NCBI RefSeq assembly: GCF_900143695.1
Contig: NZ_FRFE01000008.1
Location: 1-64,000, forward strand
Reading direction: 5' to 3'
Length of the DNA stretch: 64,000 nucleotides
Source of the DNA: Desulfopila aestuarii DSM 18488
GTDB lineage: Bacteria > Desulfobacterota > Desulfobulbia > Desulfobulbales > Desulfocapsaceae
The position numbers and the translations under genes were made by a program. This document shows positions 56,274-64,000 of the stretch, piece after piece. The notes under the pieces are model-generated. The model was not told the origin of the DNA. It made no database searches and saw nothing but the letters and a program-made list of their open reading frames with translations. Each line of letters opens with the position of its first letter. Position 1 is the first letter of the stretch.

Positions 56274-56944
56274 TTTTTCTTACAAACACCTTGCTGCAGG
56301 ATTAGCCCGATACTGTAGCAAGCGAGAGAAGTAATCCCGATTTTCAAGCTGCGCATTTGTCAGTTACAGGACAGATAACCATGAGTCAGAGTTCGGAGTT
56401 CTCTGACTCATGGAGCGCATTGAGATTGGAAGATTGTGTGTGTGGGACTGACCACGCTAAAGATTGGAATTTACGACATTCTCTCCAGGATAGAGAGTAG
56501 CGGAGCGCTCTATACCGGCTTTTCTAGAGTCAAGATCAGTGATATACCATTCGGGATCCTCTCTAAGCTGAAACCTTCCATCAGCTTCTTTAGCTTTGTG
56601 GCCTTTAGCTTGTATCCTTAAAAGCAGTCTGATGTTTTCAAAAAAAAGATACATCGCCAATTGCTATGCTTTCACTCCACCAGCATAACTACCGCGCTTT
56701 TTCAACACGTTATTTTTTAACGCGTACGCCTGTCGTTAACACCTCTTCATCTGCTATACTGTTTATGTTAGGTTTTTATAGATTGTGTGCATCCATCCCC
56801 ATCAGTGCCGGATCTGGTTTACATTGTCAATGATGTCATGCAGATATGCAAATCATAACAAACCCCGCTGAAGCAATCTGCAACTCATAAATAAGCAAAG
56901 CGCTTAGGTGGGTACCCTTGATAGAAAACGTCAGGAGGTAAGGC
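56274..56944. other. Intergenic region with a long perfect hairpin
   Basis: 671 bp. It holds the hairpin at 56379-56413. A 67-codon minus-strand frame (56457-56660, TTG start) has protein-like composition (GRFQLREDPEWYITDLD) but no ribosome site at a usable distance, and I do not call it. An AT-rich region near 56740-56780 may carry the promoter for the gene at 56945. Confidence 0.35.
56379..56413. terminator. 13-bp perfect hairpin downstream of sstT
   Basis: CCATGAGTCAGAG (56379-56391) pairs exactly with CTCTGACTCATGG (56401-56413), 9-base loop, about 105 bp past the sstT stop. There is no T-run, so it could be a terminator, an RNA-stability element or an operator. Confidence 0.45.
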
Positions 56945-57685
56945 ATGGAACCAAAGCAAGTTAGCGGCAAGCACCCAGATATGGCTGTCGAACAATGGCA
57001 ACGGCGAATGATCCCACTCATGCGTGGTGGACTCGTAACTCTGGTACTCTTTTTTTTCCTGGTTAGCCTTGTTCAATACCATCTCCTCTATCAGGATCTG
57101 CGAAGTGGCAGCCCAATAGAACCCGACCGATTGGAACAGCTGGAAAATACTCTACCGGAAAGTCAACGAAGCCAGCTTGGATATGTGCAGTGGAAAACCT
57201 TGGTCTCCCTGGAACAGGACGTTATCCGCATGCGTTACCAGCAAATCAACGCGACCCTTCTGCTGCGCACCTGGACCCGACAGACAGGCTTTCTGGTCGG
57301 CATGGTACTGGCCATGGTCGGCGCCTTTTTCATTCTTGGCCGCTTAAAGGAGGAGTCAAGTCAGTTGTCAGGGGAATCCGGTGGTTTCAAGGTGATGCTG
57401 ACAAGCAGTTCCCCCGGAATTATCCTGGCCACGCTGGGGACGATTCTGATGGTTGTCACCCTTACGGTAAAATTTGATTACCAGATTCAGGATCGACCAG
57501 TCTATCTGGCGTTATATGCTCTCGGTAGTTCGAAAACCGGAGTACTGGATCTGCCGGGAAGCGTTCCGGAGTCATCAACCGCGCTTCCTCATCCCGGTTC
57601 GCCAACTTCTGACATGCTCGATGCGGCTCCCATTGGTCAAAACGATATGCCGATATCGCCTTTTGAAAAAGGCAGTAAAAAGTAG
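56945..57685 (+). CDS. Three-helix membrane protein, first gene of an uncharacterised metallopeptidase cluster
   Basis: A 246-residue membrane protein with helices at about 28-48, 114-132 and 157-175. Between helices 1 and 2 lies a 65-residue extracytoplasmic or cytoplasmic loop with alternating charged residues, and an acidic, Pro/Ser-rich C-terminal tail (about 195-246) follows helix 3. I do not recognise a family. AGGAGG 9 bases before the ATG makes it a confident gene. An exported metallopeptidase starts 99 bp after its stop and a helical membrane protein follows, so the three likely act together at the cell envelope. Confidence 0.65.
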   Translation: MEPKQVSGKHPDMAVEQWQRRMIPLMRGGLVTLVLFFFLVSLVQYHLLYQDLRSGSPIEPDRLEQLENTLPESQRSQLGYVQWKTLVSLEQDVIRMRYQQINATLLLRTWTRQTGFLVGMVLAMVGAFFILGRLKEESSQLSGESGGFKVMLTSSSPGIILATLGTILMVVTLTVKFDYQIQDRPVYLALYALGSSKTGVLDLPGSVPESSTALPHPGSPTSDMLDAAPIGQNDMPISPFEKGSKK

Positions 57686-57784
57686 TTTGGCGGGGAGCAT
57701 CTCTAGTACAGGTAAAAGACCTATTCTGCAATGAATGCATACACTGAAGCAGATACAAGGTCACTGAACCAAAGGAGGAGAAAA

Positions 57785-59185
57785 ATGTCTAGAAAATGGC
57801 TATTTTCCCAATTGACCTTCTCTGGTGTCTGCTTTTGGGTTCTTTTGACCATGTTTCCGTTGTCTGCAATTGGTGAGGATGATTTCCAGCTGGGCCAAAA
57901 ATCCTGGACTGAGGGGCGATATCTGGATGCCTACACCCATCTCATCCGTTACCGCGAGGAACTCTATGGCCGGAGGGCCCATGTCGATTATATGCTCGGA
58001 ACAAGCGGCTGCAGGGTTACCGAGCTTCGCATTTGGGGCGGAGATGTTCTGGAATGGATGCTCTATCGATACGCACTGTCGGAACCGGCCAATATCCTGA
58101 TACGAAAAGAACTCAATCTCTGTCGGGCGACCGATCCCGACCCTTTGCCTGAAAATAACCTGGCCGGGTCGGTCGAGATTATTGCCAGCCTTATCGGGGC
58201 GTCGTCCAGAGCCAGCGGTAAAACCTATTACTGGGTGGGAAGGGACGAGACCTTCAACACCTATCCCGCCTACCGGGTAGCGGAAATCCCCAAAGAGGAG
58301 ATGGAGGCACGGCTCATCCCTTTGGGAAATCCCGATCTCGCCGCAGAGGCCACCCAGGCCAGGGTGAAAAAATTCACTGTTGTTCCTTTCGAACGGTTCA
58401 TTTTTGCTTCACATTCTGGGCAATCCCCTGAAACACTCAATAAAATGGCTAGCTATCTTGAAAAGTATCTTGATTTTCTTGAGCAGCAATATGGAATTTC
58501 CCTGCCAGGGTCTTATGTTACGGTTTATATGGTGCCCTATTCTGAAGAACTGGTTGATCTGGCTCTGGAGCTGCACGGTTTAAAAGTGAGCCGTGCCACG
58601 TTCGGCTACTCCTTTCGTGACGACATGTCGGTACTTGTAGCCATACCGGACGGTTTTCAGATCGGCACGATCATGCATGAGTTTTTCCACCTTGCCATCC
58701 GTTCACATTTTGGCGATGCACCGCAGTGGCTCGATGAAGGCATGGCAAGTCTGTATGAGGTCGCAAAGTTTGACGGCAATAGTGTCATCGGGTTGCCAAA
58801 CTGGCGAGGCAAGGTACTCATCGAACTGATGCGGAGAAATCGTGACATCCGGCCAACCATCAAGCAGGTCGTCACCAGTAACTGGTTTGCCTTTGAACAA
58901 TATGAACTGGCTAAAGATCTACAGCATGAGACCGATGATGAGTCTCCACCTGCCGAACAGATGGCCACTATGCTGGCGACAGCACGGTATTTCACCCTCT
59001 ATTTGCAGGAAAATGGTAAGCTGAAAGCTATCTACCAGGATCTGCAGCAACTGACACCCGGCGGACGCCCGATGCCCCCGGCCAAGGAAAGTGTGGCCAT
59101 CATTGAAAAACATATGGGTCAATCAATAGACACAATTGATGCAGAATTTATGGCCTGGTTCAAGAAGATCGAGCATATTGAGTAG
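57785..59185 (+). CDS. Exported HExxH metallopeptidase-like protein
   Basis: A 466-residue secreted protein. Signal peptide MSRKWLFSQLTFSGVCFWVLLTMFPLSAIG, cleaved before EDDFQ. The middle (about 20-180) is helical, TPR-like in flavour (DDFQLGQKSWTEGRYLDAYTHLIRYREELYG). The catalytic domain has HEFFH (His298, Glu299, His302) and, 15 residues on, DEGMAS with Glu318, the gluzincin-type third ligand. The surrounding text IMHEFFHLAIRSHFGDAPQWLDEGMASLYE closely resembles peptidase-MA-like proteins. It is probably a zinc peptidase in the periplasm, or an inactive relative. The start at 57785 follows AAAGGAGGAG; an upstream frame from 57731 has no site. Substrate unknown. Confidence 0.8.
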   Translation: MSRKWLFSQLTFSGVCFWVLLTMFPLSAIGEDDFQLGQKSWTEGRYLDAYTHLIRYREELYGRRAHVDYMLGTSGCRVTELRIWGGDVLEWMLYRYALSEPANILIRKELNLCRATDPDPLPENNLAGSVEIIASLIGASSRASGKTYYWVGRDETFNTYPAYRVAEIPKEEMEARLIPLGNPDLAAEATQARVKKFTVVPFERFIFASHSGQSPETLNKMASYLEKYLDFLEQQYGISLPGSYVTVYMVPYSEELVDLALELHGLKVSRATFGYSFRDDMSVLVAIPDGFQIGTIMHEFFHLAIRSHFGDAPQWLDEGMASLYEVAKFDGNSVIGLPNWRGKVLIELMRRNRDIRPTIKQVVTSNWFAFEQYELAKDLQHETDDESPPAEQMATMLATARYFTLYLQENGKLKAIYQDLQQLTPGGRPMPPAKESVAIIEKHMGQSIDTIDAEFMAWFKKIEHIE

Positions 59186-59272
59186 TAGGTACATTGAATA
59201 CAAGCCCCAAAATATACGCTGCCGTTTCCTGCTGTGTTTGGCAAGACCGGCATATGCACTGGAGATATCGCC

Positions 59273-59611
59273 ATGACATATATTCTTGCGGTTGGATGTC
59301 TTGCCATCATTTTCCATTATCTCATTCAGTTTGCCCGCAGGGAACATCTTGAGGAGTATTACGAAGATGCCATTATCGATGTCGAAGGGCGTCTGGACTG
59401 GGCCCGCAGCCGCCCTTTTCACCCGTTTGGTATGAAATCTCAACTGGAAGTCTCTGCCGACCTACTGGATAATGCGAAAAATCTCTGGAACAACGATAAA
59501 TCTCTCGAAGCGTATCGAGTTGCACGCCAGGCACAGGATGCCATGAACAGGGCCCAGAATATCTATTGTAAAGCCATCAGGACTCGTCAGATGGCAGGCA
59601 ATGCGCAATAA
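59273..59611 (+). CDS. Small membrane-anchored helical protein (uncharacterised)
   Basis: A 112-residue protein with one N-terminal membrane helix (about 2-20, TYILAVGCLAIIFHYLIQF), then an acidic stretch (REHLEEYYEDAIIDVEGRLDW) and a C-terminal helical hairpin (about 60-105) rich in Asn, Ala and Arg. No known domain. ATG 59273 has GGAGAT about 7 bases upstream; the frame from 59234 lacks a site. It is 88 bp after the metallopeptidase and on the same strand, so it is probably the last gene of the cluster. Confidence 0.6.
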   Translation: MTYILAVGCLAIIFHYLIQFARREHLEEYYEDAIIDVEGRLDWARSRPFHPFGMKSQLEVSADLLDNAKNLWNNDKSLEAYRVARQAQDAMNRAQNIYCKAIRTRQMAGNAQ

Positions 59612-59830
59612 AAAACATCTCATCTTTATACCAGACGTAAAACCGCGCCAAAGCAGCCCTCACCATTTTTTTTAAGACCCTGCTCTCTTCATTGCTGATT
59701 TTTTCGGCAGTTCCATTTACATTCCGAATCCCGGCTTGAAAGGAACAGTTCAATACAAGAATCGAGCCCGCCAGTCCAACACATTTCTGTTGCAATGCAT
59801 TCCAAACACATCTTTTAAAAGGATTTTATC

Positions 59831-60142
59831 ATGTCACAGTTTGATAATGTCACAGTTGTCCAAAAGGCAAACATCTATTTTGACGGCAAAGTAACCAGCA
59901 GAACTGTTATTTTTCCGGACGGCTCCCGCAAAACACTCGGTATCATGCTGCCGGGAGAATTCACATTCAATACAGTGGATAAAGAGCTGATGGAGATCAT
60001 CTCCGGCAATCTTGAGGTACTCTTGCCAGGCGCCGATTGGCAAACCATCAAAGGAGGCGAAAACTTTACCGTTCCAGCTAACGCATCTTTTCAGCTGAAA
60101 GTCCGGGAAATAACCGATTACTGCTGCAGCTTCTTGAAATAG
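59831..60142 (+). CDS. ppnP: Pyrimidine/purine nucleoside phosphorylase PpnP
   Basis: A 103-residue cupin-fold protein of the PpnP (formerly DUF1255) family. [47 protein letters not shown] and the closing [11 protein letters not shown].. DYCCSFL match throughout. E. coli PpnP cleaves nucleosides with phosphate to bases and (deoxy)ribose-1-phosphate. The length equals the family norm (about 94-104). AAAGGA lies 8-10 bases before the ATG. It stands alone and converges with the following periplasmic protein gene. Confidence 0.93.
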   Translation: MSQFDNVTVVQKANIYFDGKVTSRTVIFPDGSRKTLGIMLPGEFTFNTVDKELMEIISGNLEVLLPGADWQTIKGGENFTVPANASFQLKVREITDYCCSFLK

Positions 60143-60227
60143 TTCACACCCACATCAGTATGTTCTCCTGACGTCGACCGCAAAAAGTGCACACAACGAA
60201 TTCAGGTCGGATCAGGGGACAGATGCT

Positions 60228-60262
60228 AATGCATCCCAGGGAAATATGCCCTGGGATGCATT
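60228..60262. terminator. 14-bp perfect hairpin between convergent genes
   Basis: AATGCATCCCAGGG (60228-60241) pairs exactly with CCCTGGGATGCATT (60249-60262), 7-base loop. It sits between ppnP and the convergent periplasmic binding protein and probably ends both transcripts, though a T-run is missing. Confidence 0.65.
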
Positions 60263-60292
60263 GCCATACTGCAGCCTAGCCCAAAAACCGCA

Positions 60293-61054
60293 TCAAGGCC
60301 TTTGCAGCCCCCATTGGCCTACATCAATTGAAGCCACCGCCTTCTCCATGCGCTCCATCATGTTTTCCGCATCGGGATAGTTTTTTGACAGGACCAGAAA
60401 AACATCCAGCCTGTCGAGCACATCATGAGCAATATCAGAAATCGGCTGAGCAATCAGTATTTCCTCAGATGGCCCTGTATAATCAATGAGATACTCTGCT
60501 CGCCCATATTCGAGCATTTGAAAGGCGGCCTCATGCCGAAGTGCTTCATTAACCGCAATATTGTTTGCAGGATCACGAAGAAATTTGCCGATCCCCCCAT
60601 AGGAATAACCGCGAATGACGATCACGCTTTTGCCTCTCAGGTCTGTTTTTTCCGTAATGGCTGGTGAAGCACCTTTGCGGTACACCCGTAGTTCAGTGAA
60701 TACCACAGGTTTTTTGCTGAAAATGCAGCTTTCCGCAAGTCTTGGTGCTCTTACAAGGATAGAAAAGTTCGACGTGCCCTGCTCTAGTCTTTCAAACATC
60801 CGACCTGCCGGATAGGGTTTCGCATTCCATTCAAGATGCAGCTCAGAAAAGAGCGCCTTGGCAAGATGAAGCAGGGGATTTTCCAACACGCCCTTAGCAT
60901 CTGTTTTGGTTGTCCAGACCGACTGGTCGGGGTACACATATTCAATCGGAATTGTTGTATCTTCGGCGAGTGAAGCGCAGGGAGCTACAACGAGGATCAT
61001 AATGGTCATCAACCACCGCAGGATATAATTTTTCGGCTTCGATTCTCGTTCCAT
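60293..61054 (-). CDS. Periplasmic substrate-binding protein (SBP_bac_3 type)
   Basis: A 253-residue exported protein with signal peptide core YILRWLMTIMILVVAPCASLA, cleaved before EDTT. The mature part has the two-lobe pattern of family 3 amino-acid-binding proteins (WNAKPYPAGRMFERLEQGTSNFSILVRA; LRGKSVIVIRGYSYGGIGKFL; AENMMERMEKAVASI), but similarity to transport components is weak and no permease gene is near. It may act as a sensor subunit or a stress-type paralog. A histidine kinase with a periplasmic sensor is transcribed divergently 334 bp away. GAGGAGGC supports the start. Confidence 0.75.
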   Translation of the reverse strand: MERESKPKNYILRWLMTIMILVVAPCASLAEDTTIPIEYVYPDQSVWTTKTDAKGVLENPLLHLAKALFSELHLEWNAKPYPAGRMFERLEQGTSNFSILVRAPRLAESCIFSKKPVVFTELRVYRKGASPAITEKTDLRGKSVIVIRGYSYGGIGKFLRDPANNIAVNEALRHEAAFQMLEYGRAEYLIDYTGPSEEILIAQPISDIAHDVLDRLDVFLVLSKNYPDAENMMERMEKAVASIDVGQWGLQRP

Positions 61055-61388
61055 GTCGCCTCCTCTTTTGAGAGAGTGATATGCTTGAAAAGCCTACTGC
61101 CTAAATTCGCAAACCCCTTCCCGTTCCTTTTAATAGCTTTTGACCAACCTGATGTTCACTTCACGTGATACACCTGAAAGCTTAGCTGAAATATCCCCTG
61201 ATAACAAGTCGAGCCACCAGGCCTGAAATGTTCCCGGAACGCATAATAATCCAGAGAAGATCATCCTGGCAGAGATCATTGACGGCCCCGTTTCACCTCC
61301 GTCCAGAAATCGCTATACCTACCAACACGTTCCATGCTATTACTTTTAAAAGGATCAGAAATGCCCTTCATCAACTCAGGAGGTTTTC
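61055..61388. other. Divergent promoter region between binding protein and kinase
   Basis: 334 bp between divergent genes that may be co-regulated. A symmetrical CACGTG within TTCACTTCACGTGATAC (near 61158) could be an operator. No ORF or RNA is recognised. Confidence 0.3.
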
Positions 61389-63257
61389 ATGTTCAGCCAT
61401 AGTCCCATTGCACGAAGGCTTATGATCCTGACTGTTGCCTTCAGCACTGCTATCACCGTGTTGACTACCGCATCCCAACTCCTTTTTGACTACCGTAAAG
61501 AGCTAGGCGACCTCCAGCATCAACTTGATGAAATCAAAACAACCCAGATCAACTCATTGAGCCATTCCATATGGACCTTCGATACCCAGGGGATCCGCAT
61601 CATCATCGACAGCATTCTGCAAATTCGGGATATGGAATTTCTGAAGGTGTATGTCGACGATCAGCATTCATGGTCAGGCGGCGATCGAACTTCACACAAT
61701 ACCATTGAGATGGAAATCCCTATCCCATACAACTATCAGGGAAAACAGCTTACCATAGGCACTCTGCAGGTTGTCGCCAGCCTGGATACTGTCTATAGCC
61801 GTCTCATTCGGAAAGCTGTCATAATTTTTATTGGCAACGGCTTGAAAACGTTCCTGGTCTCAATCTTTATCCTCACTCTATTCCAACGTCTGGTAACACG
61901 TCACCTGATCGACCTGGCAGACCATGCAACACGAGTAGCCGCAGACATTTCCAGCGGCCCTTTTCGATTGAACAGAAAAAAACGCACGCCAAGCAAAAAC
62001 GACGAACTGGATAATGCCTCCGCCGCGATTAACCTCATGCATGAAAACCTGCAAAACGAGGTTCGAAAGATCACCGAAGCCGAAGCAGAACGGGTGCAAT
62101 TGCAGGAACAGCTCGTCCAGGCCCAGAAAATGGAGTCCGTAGGCCGATTAGCCGGCGGTGTAGCCCACGATTTCAATAATATGCTGGGCGTCATCCTTGG
62201 TTACCTTGAACTGGCCAAGGATGATATTGAATCGCCCCAACTCCTCCATACTGATCTGATGGAGATTGAAAAGGCAGCCATGCGTTCTGCCAATCTCACC
62301 CGGCAACTACTGGCCTTTGCCCGCAATCAACCCATTGCTCCCCAGACACTCAATCTCAACGAGGTGGTATCCGGCATGCTGAAAATGCTGAAGCGCCTTA
62401 TCGGTGAAGATATCAACCTTGTCTGGAAGCCTGCCGAAGAGCTCTGGCCAATTTATATGGATCAGTCGCAAATCGATCAAATCCTCGCCAACCTCTGCAT
62501 AAATGCCCGAGATGCCATCGATGGAACAGGCCAACTGCTGATTGCAACCGAACGCGTTACTATCGACGAAAACTACTGCCAGAACAACCGGGAAGCAATC
62601 CCCGGTGAGTATGCCCAATTGATTATCAGCGATACTGGCTGCGGCATGGACAGAGAAACGCTGGATCATCTCTTTGAACCCTTCTTCACCACGAAGTCGG
62701 TCGGTGAGGGAACCGGCCTCGGTATGGCCACCGTTTATGGCATCGTCAAACAGAACAATGGTTTTATCAACGTTTACAGTGAGCAAGGACAAGGTACCAC
62801 TGTGAAAATATATCTACCGCGCTACTGCGGAAATGATGAACCGGTTATGAAGGAGAACCTTTCATCCCCAGATTTGCAGGGAGATGAGACTATTCTGCTG
62901 ATTGAAGACGATCCCAGGGTTCTGGAAATGGCCAAAACTATGCTTGAACGGCTGGGTTACAGTGTCCTGACCGCTGCTTTGCCGAACGAAGCGATCGAGC
63001 TGGTCAGAAAGCATACTGGAAATATCAATCTGATCATATCCGATGTTATTATGCCGGACATGAACGGACAAGAACTTTTCACGCACCTTCTGACGTTTGA
63101 TCCGGAATTAAAAGTACTTTTCACTTCCGGATACACTGCAAACATCATCGCCCATCATGGGGTACTTGATGCTGATGTCAAGTTCATCGAGAAACCTTAT
63201 ACCAGAACCACTCTGGGGAAAAAGGTCAGGGAGATACTGGATCAGGATAAAGGATGA
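61389..63257 (+). CDS. Membrane hybrid histidine kinase with C-terminal receiver
   Basis: A 622-residue sensor kinase. Helices at about 10-32 and 142-165 bracket a periplasmic sensor of about 110 residues containing SHSIWTFDTQGIRIIIDSILQIRDMEFLKVYVDD. The W-D...IxxxI..I.DMEFL pattern is a recurring periplasmic sensor type whose ligand is usually unknown. A HAMP-like region and coiled coil (170-245) lead to HisKA VAHDFNNML (His260), HATPase NLCINARDAI, DTGCGM and GTGLGMATV, and a receiver with Asp552 (IISDVIMPDMNG). AGGAGG precedes the ATG. The divergent binding protein is a plausible ligand source. No separate response regulator is nearby. Confidence 0.9.
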   Translation: MFSHSPIARRLMILTVAFSTAITVLTTASQLLFDYRKELGDLQHQLDEIKTTQINSLSHSIWTFDTQGIRIIIDSILQIRDMEFLKVYVDDQHSWSGGDRTSHNTIEMEIPIPYNYQGKQLTIGTLQVVASLDTVYSRLIRKAVIIFIGNGLKTFLVSIFILTLFQRLVTRHLIDLADHATRVAADISSGPFRLNRKKRTPSKNDELDNASAAINLMHENLQNEVRKITEAEAERVQLQEQLVQAQKMESVGRLAGGVAHDFNNMLGVILGYLELAKDDIESPQLLHTDLMEIEKAAMRSANLTRQLLAFARNQPIAPQTLNLNEVVSGMLKMLKRLIGEDINLVWKPAEELWPIYMDQSQIDQILANLCINARDAIDGTGQLLIATERVTIDENYCQNNREAIPGEYAQLIISDTGCGMDRETLDHLFEPFFTTKSVGEGTGLGMATVYGIVKQNNGFINVYSEQGQGTTVKIYLPRYCGNDEPVMKENLSSPDLQGDETILLIEDDPRVLEMAKTMLERLGYSVLTAALPNEAIELVRKHTGNINLIISDVIMPDMNGQELFTHLLTFDPELKVLFTSGYTANIIAHHGVLDADVKFIEKPYTRTTLGKKVREILDQDKG

Positions 63258-63853
63258 ATTGTCCATCCCACACCAGCTGCCGGCAGATATCCCGAACCTT
63301 GGCCGTTTCGTTTATAACACTTCGGCTTCAGATCCTGCCTCTCTTGAAGGATCGCCACAACATGCTGCAACATAGCTGCTGCAGTGCAACCATTCTATTG
63401 CGGCCACATTAACAGCAGGCTCTGGATTCATAGCCAGAGGTCGTCAGGATAGTGGCGCATCGAAAATGTTGCACATTCCCCCTTCCGTATTTTGTGTATC
63501 CTCATTATTTCAGAGCCACTGATGCTGCCAGGGCCAACGTCAGCACATTCCATCACCACCAATTACGCATACCAACGCATTGTTTTTCTACGAAATAGCG
63601 TAGCCAATTGCTCAAATCCCTACAAAGAAAAATGTGCGAAGAAATATGAACGAAAGGCGTATTCATCTTTGGCACAGAGTTTGCTTTTATGTCCTCACAA
63701 ACTATAGAATACACTTTAAAGAGCAGTAATGCGCCTTGAACGTGTCAACAAAATCTACGTTAAGAGGAGGGCATTGCAGGAAAATACGATCAATTGAGAA
63801 GTTCGAGTGTCACGCTCATAAAGAAATATTATCCTTAACCTCTGGAGGCTGTT
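63258..63853. other. Intergenic region with sigma-54 promoter
   Basis: 596 bp after the kinase. Apart from the sigma-54 promoter at 63669-63685 I see no gene. The 157-bp leader between that promoter and the GTG start could hold regulatory structure or binding sites. Confidence 0.4.
63669..63685 (+). promoter_or_regulatory. Near-consensus sigma-54 promoter
   Basis: TTGGCACAGAGTTTGCT matches the -24/-12 consensus TTGGCAC-N5-TTGCT exactly, with GG and GC 10 bases apart. It faces the exported-protein gene at 63854. Sigma-54 promoters require an AAA+ activator, none of which is in the window. Confidence 0.65.
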
Positions 63854-64000
63854 GTGAAAAAAAACCATCGTTTATTCCTCTTTGCGGCGTGCATGACGCT
63901 CGCCGTCAGTATGTGGCTGGAACCCGCCTGGGCCGGAAAACTGCAGGATGCTATCGCGTCTGCTCCACAAGGCACTGAGCCAGGTCAGATAGACCCGTCC
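63854..64000 (+). CDS. Exported protein, N-terminal fragment (cut by window edge)
   Basis: The visible 49 codons run to the end of the window without a stop. The start is GTG, with GGAGG 5 bases upstream. The peptide MKKNHRLFLFAACMTLAVSMWLEPAWAG is a clear Sec signal, probably cleaved after AWA. The mature start GKLQDAIASAPQGTEPGQIDPS does not identify a family. It lies behind the sigma-54 promoter, so it may be a nitrogen- or substrate-regulated periplasmic protein such as a transporter binding subunit; that is a guess. Confidence 0.6.
   Translation, partial: MKKNHRLFLFAACMTLAVSMWLEPAWAGKLQDAIASAPQGTEPGQIDPS

Noticed and set aside
56457-56660. A 67-codon minus-strand frame with protein-like composition
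   Set aside because: TTG start, no ribosome site at proper distance, no similarity that I recognise; kept only as a note in the intergenic entry.
1-64000. CRISPR array, prophage or rRNA/tRNA genes
   Set aside because: No series of regularly spaced direct repeats, no phage structural or integrase genes, and no cloverleaf or rRNA core sequences were seen in the gene-free regions.

Overview
The window looks like a chromosomal stretch of a Gram-negative, probably anaerobic Desulfobacterota bacterium (Desulfobulbales-like is my best guess; no rRNA or other strong marker is present). The inference rests on the very high density of PAS/HDOD/hybrid histidine kinases, a MetF-type reductase fused to a cysteine-rich C-terminal domain, a GLYR1-like beta-hydroxyacid dehydrogenase of the kind known from Geobacter, and a molybdenum uptake and cofactor cluster.

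Layout. 1-3000: the end of a DDE insertion sequence that has removed the N-terminal part of a CheB-CheR-PAS protein, followed by a hybrid histidine kinase (to 5130). 5342-12456 (minus strand): a signalling block of four genes reading MinD/FlhG-HDOD-GAF ATPase, HDOD-GAF kinase, REC-PAS-kinase-REC, PilZ. 12876-18882 (plus): E1alpha-E1beta-E2-E3 of a 2-oxoacid dehydrogenase plus a leucine/glutamate-type dehydrogenase. 18947-23580: a hotdog thioesterase, a 49-residue secreted peptide and two ABC-F ATPases. 23914-31817: molybdenum block with modE, modA, modB, modC, then on the minus strand pepT, a GAF protein, moeA and moaA, the last preceded by a candidate Moco riboswitch. 32178-38343: an AEC carrier, a beta-hydroxyacid dehydrogenase, and a membrane hybrid kinase with a Leu/Ile/Val-type periplasmic binding protein but no ABC permease. 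38867-42722: metF, a coiled-coil membrane protein and a PfkB kinase.

42804-51142 (minus strand) is a six-gene leucine catabolism operon: acyl-CoA synthetase, isovaleryl-CoA dehydrogenase, methylcrotonyl-CoA carboxylase beta, methylglutaconyl-CoA hydratase, methylcrotonyl-CoA carboxylase alpha, HMG-CoA lyase. With the amino-acid dehydrogenase and E1-E2-E3 genes at 12.9-18.9 kb, the window can encode every step from leucine to acetyl-CoA plus acetoacetate. The 2-oxoacid dehydrogenase may therefore be branched-chain rather than pyruvate specific.

51825-64000 is accessory in character: a protein of unknown function, an intact IS3-family element with a programmed frameshift site, a decayed IS4-family transposase, the Ser/Thr carrier sstT, a three-gene cluster (membrane protein, exported HExxH metallopeptidase, membrane-anchored helical protein) of unknown role, ppnP, a second periplasmic-binding-protein/hybrid-kinase pair, and the start of an exported protein behind a near-consensus sigma-54 promoter. 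No rRNA, tRNA or CRISPR array was seen.
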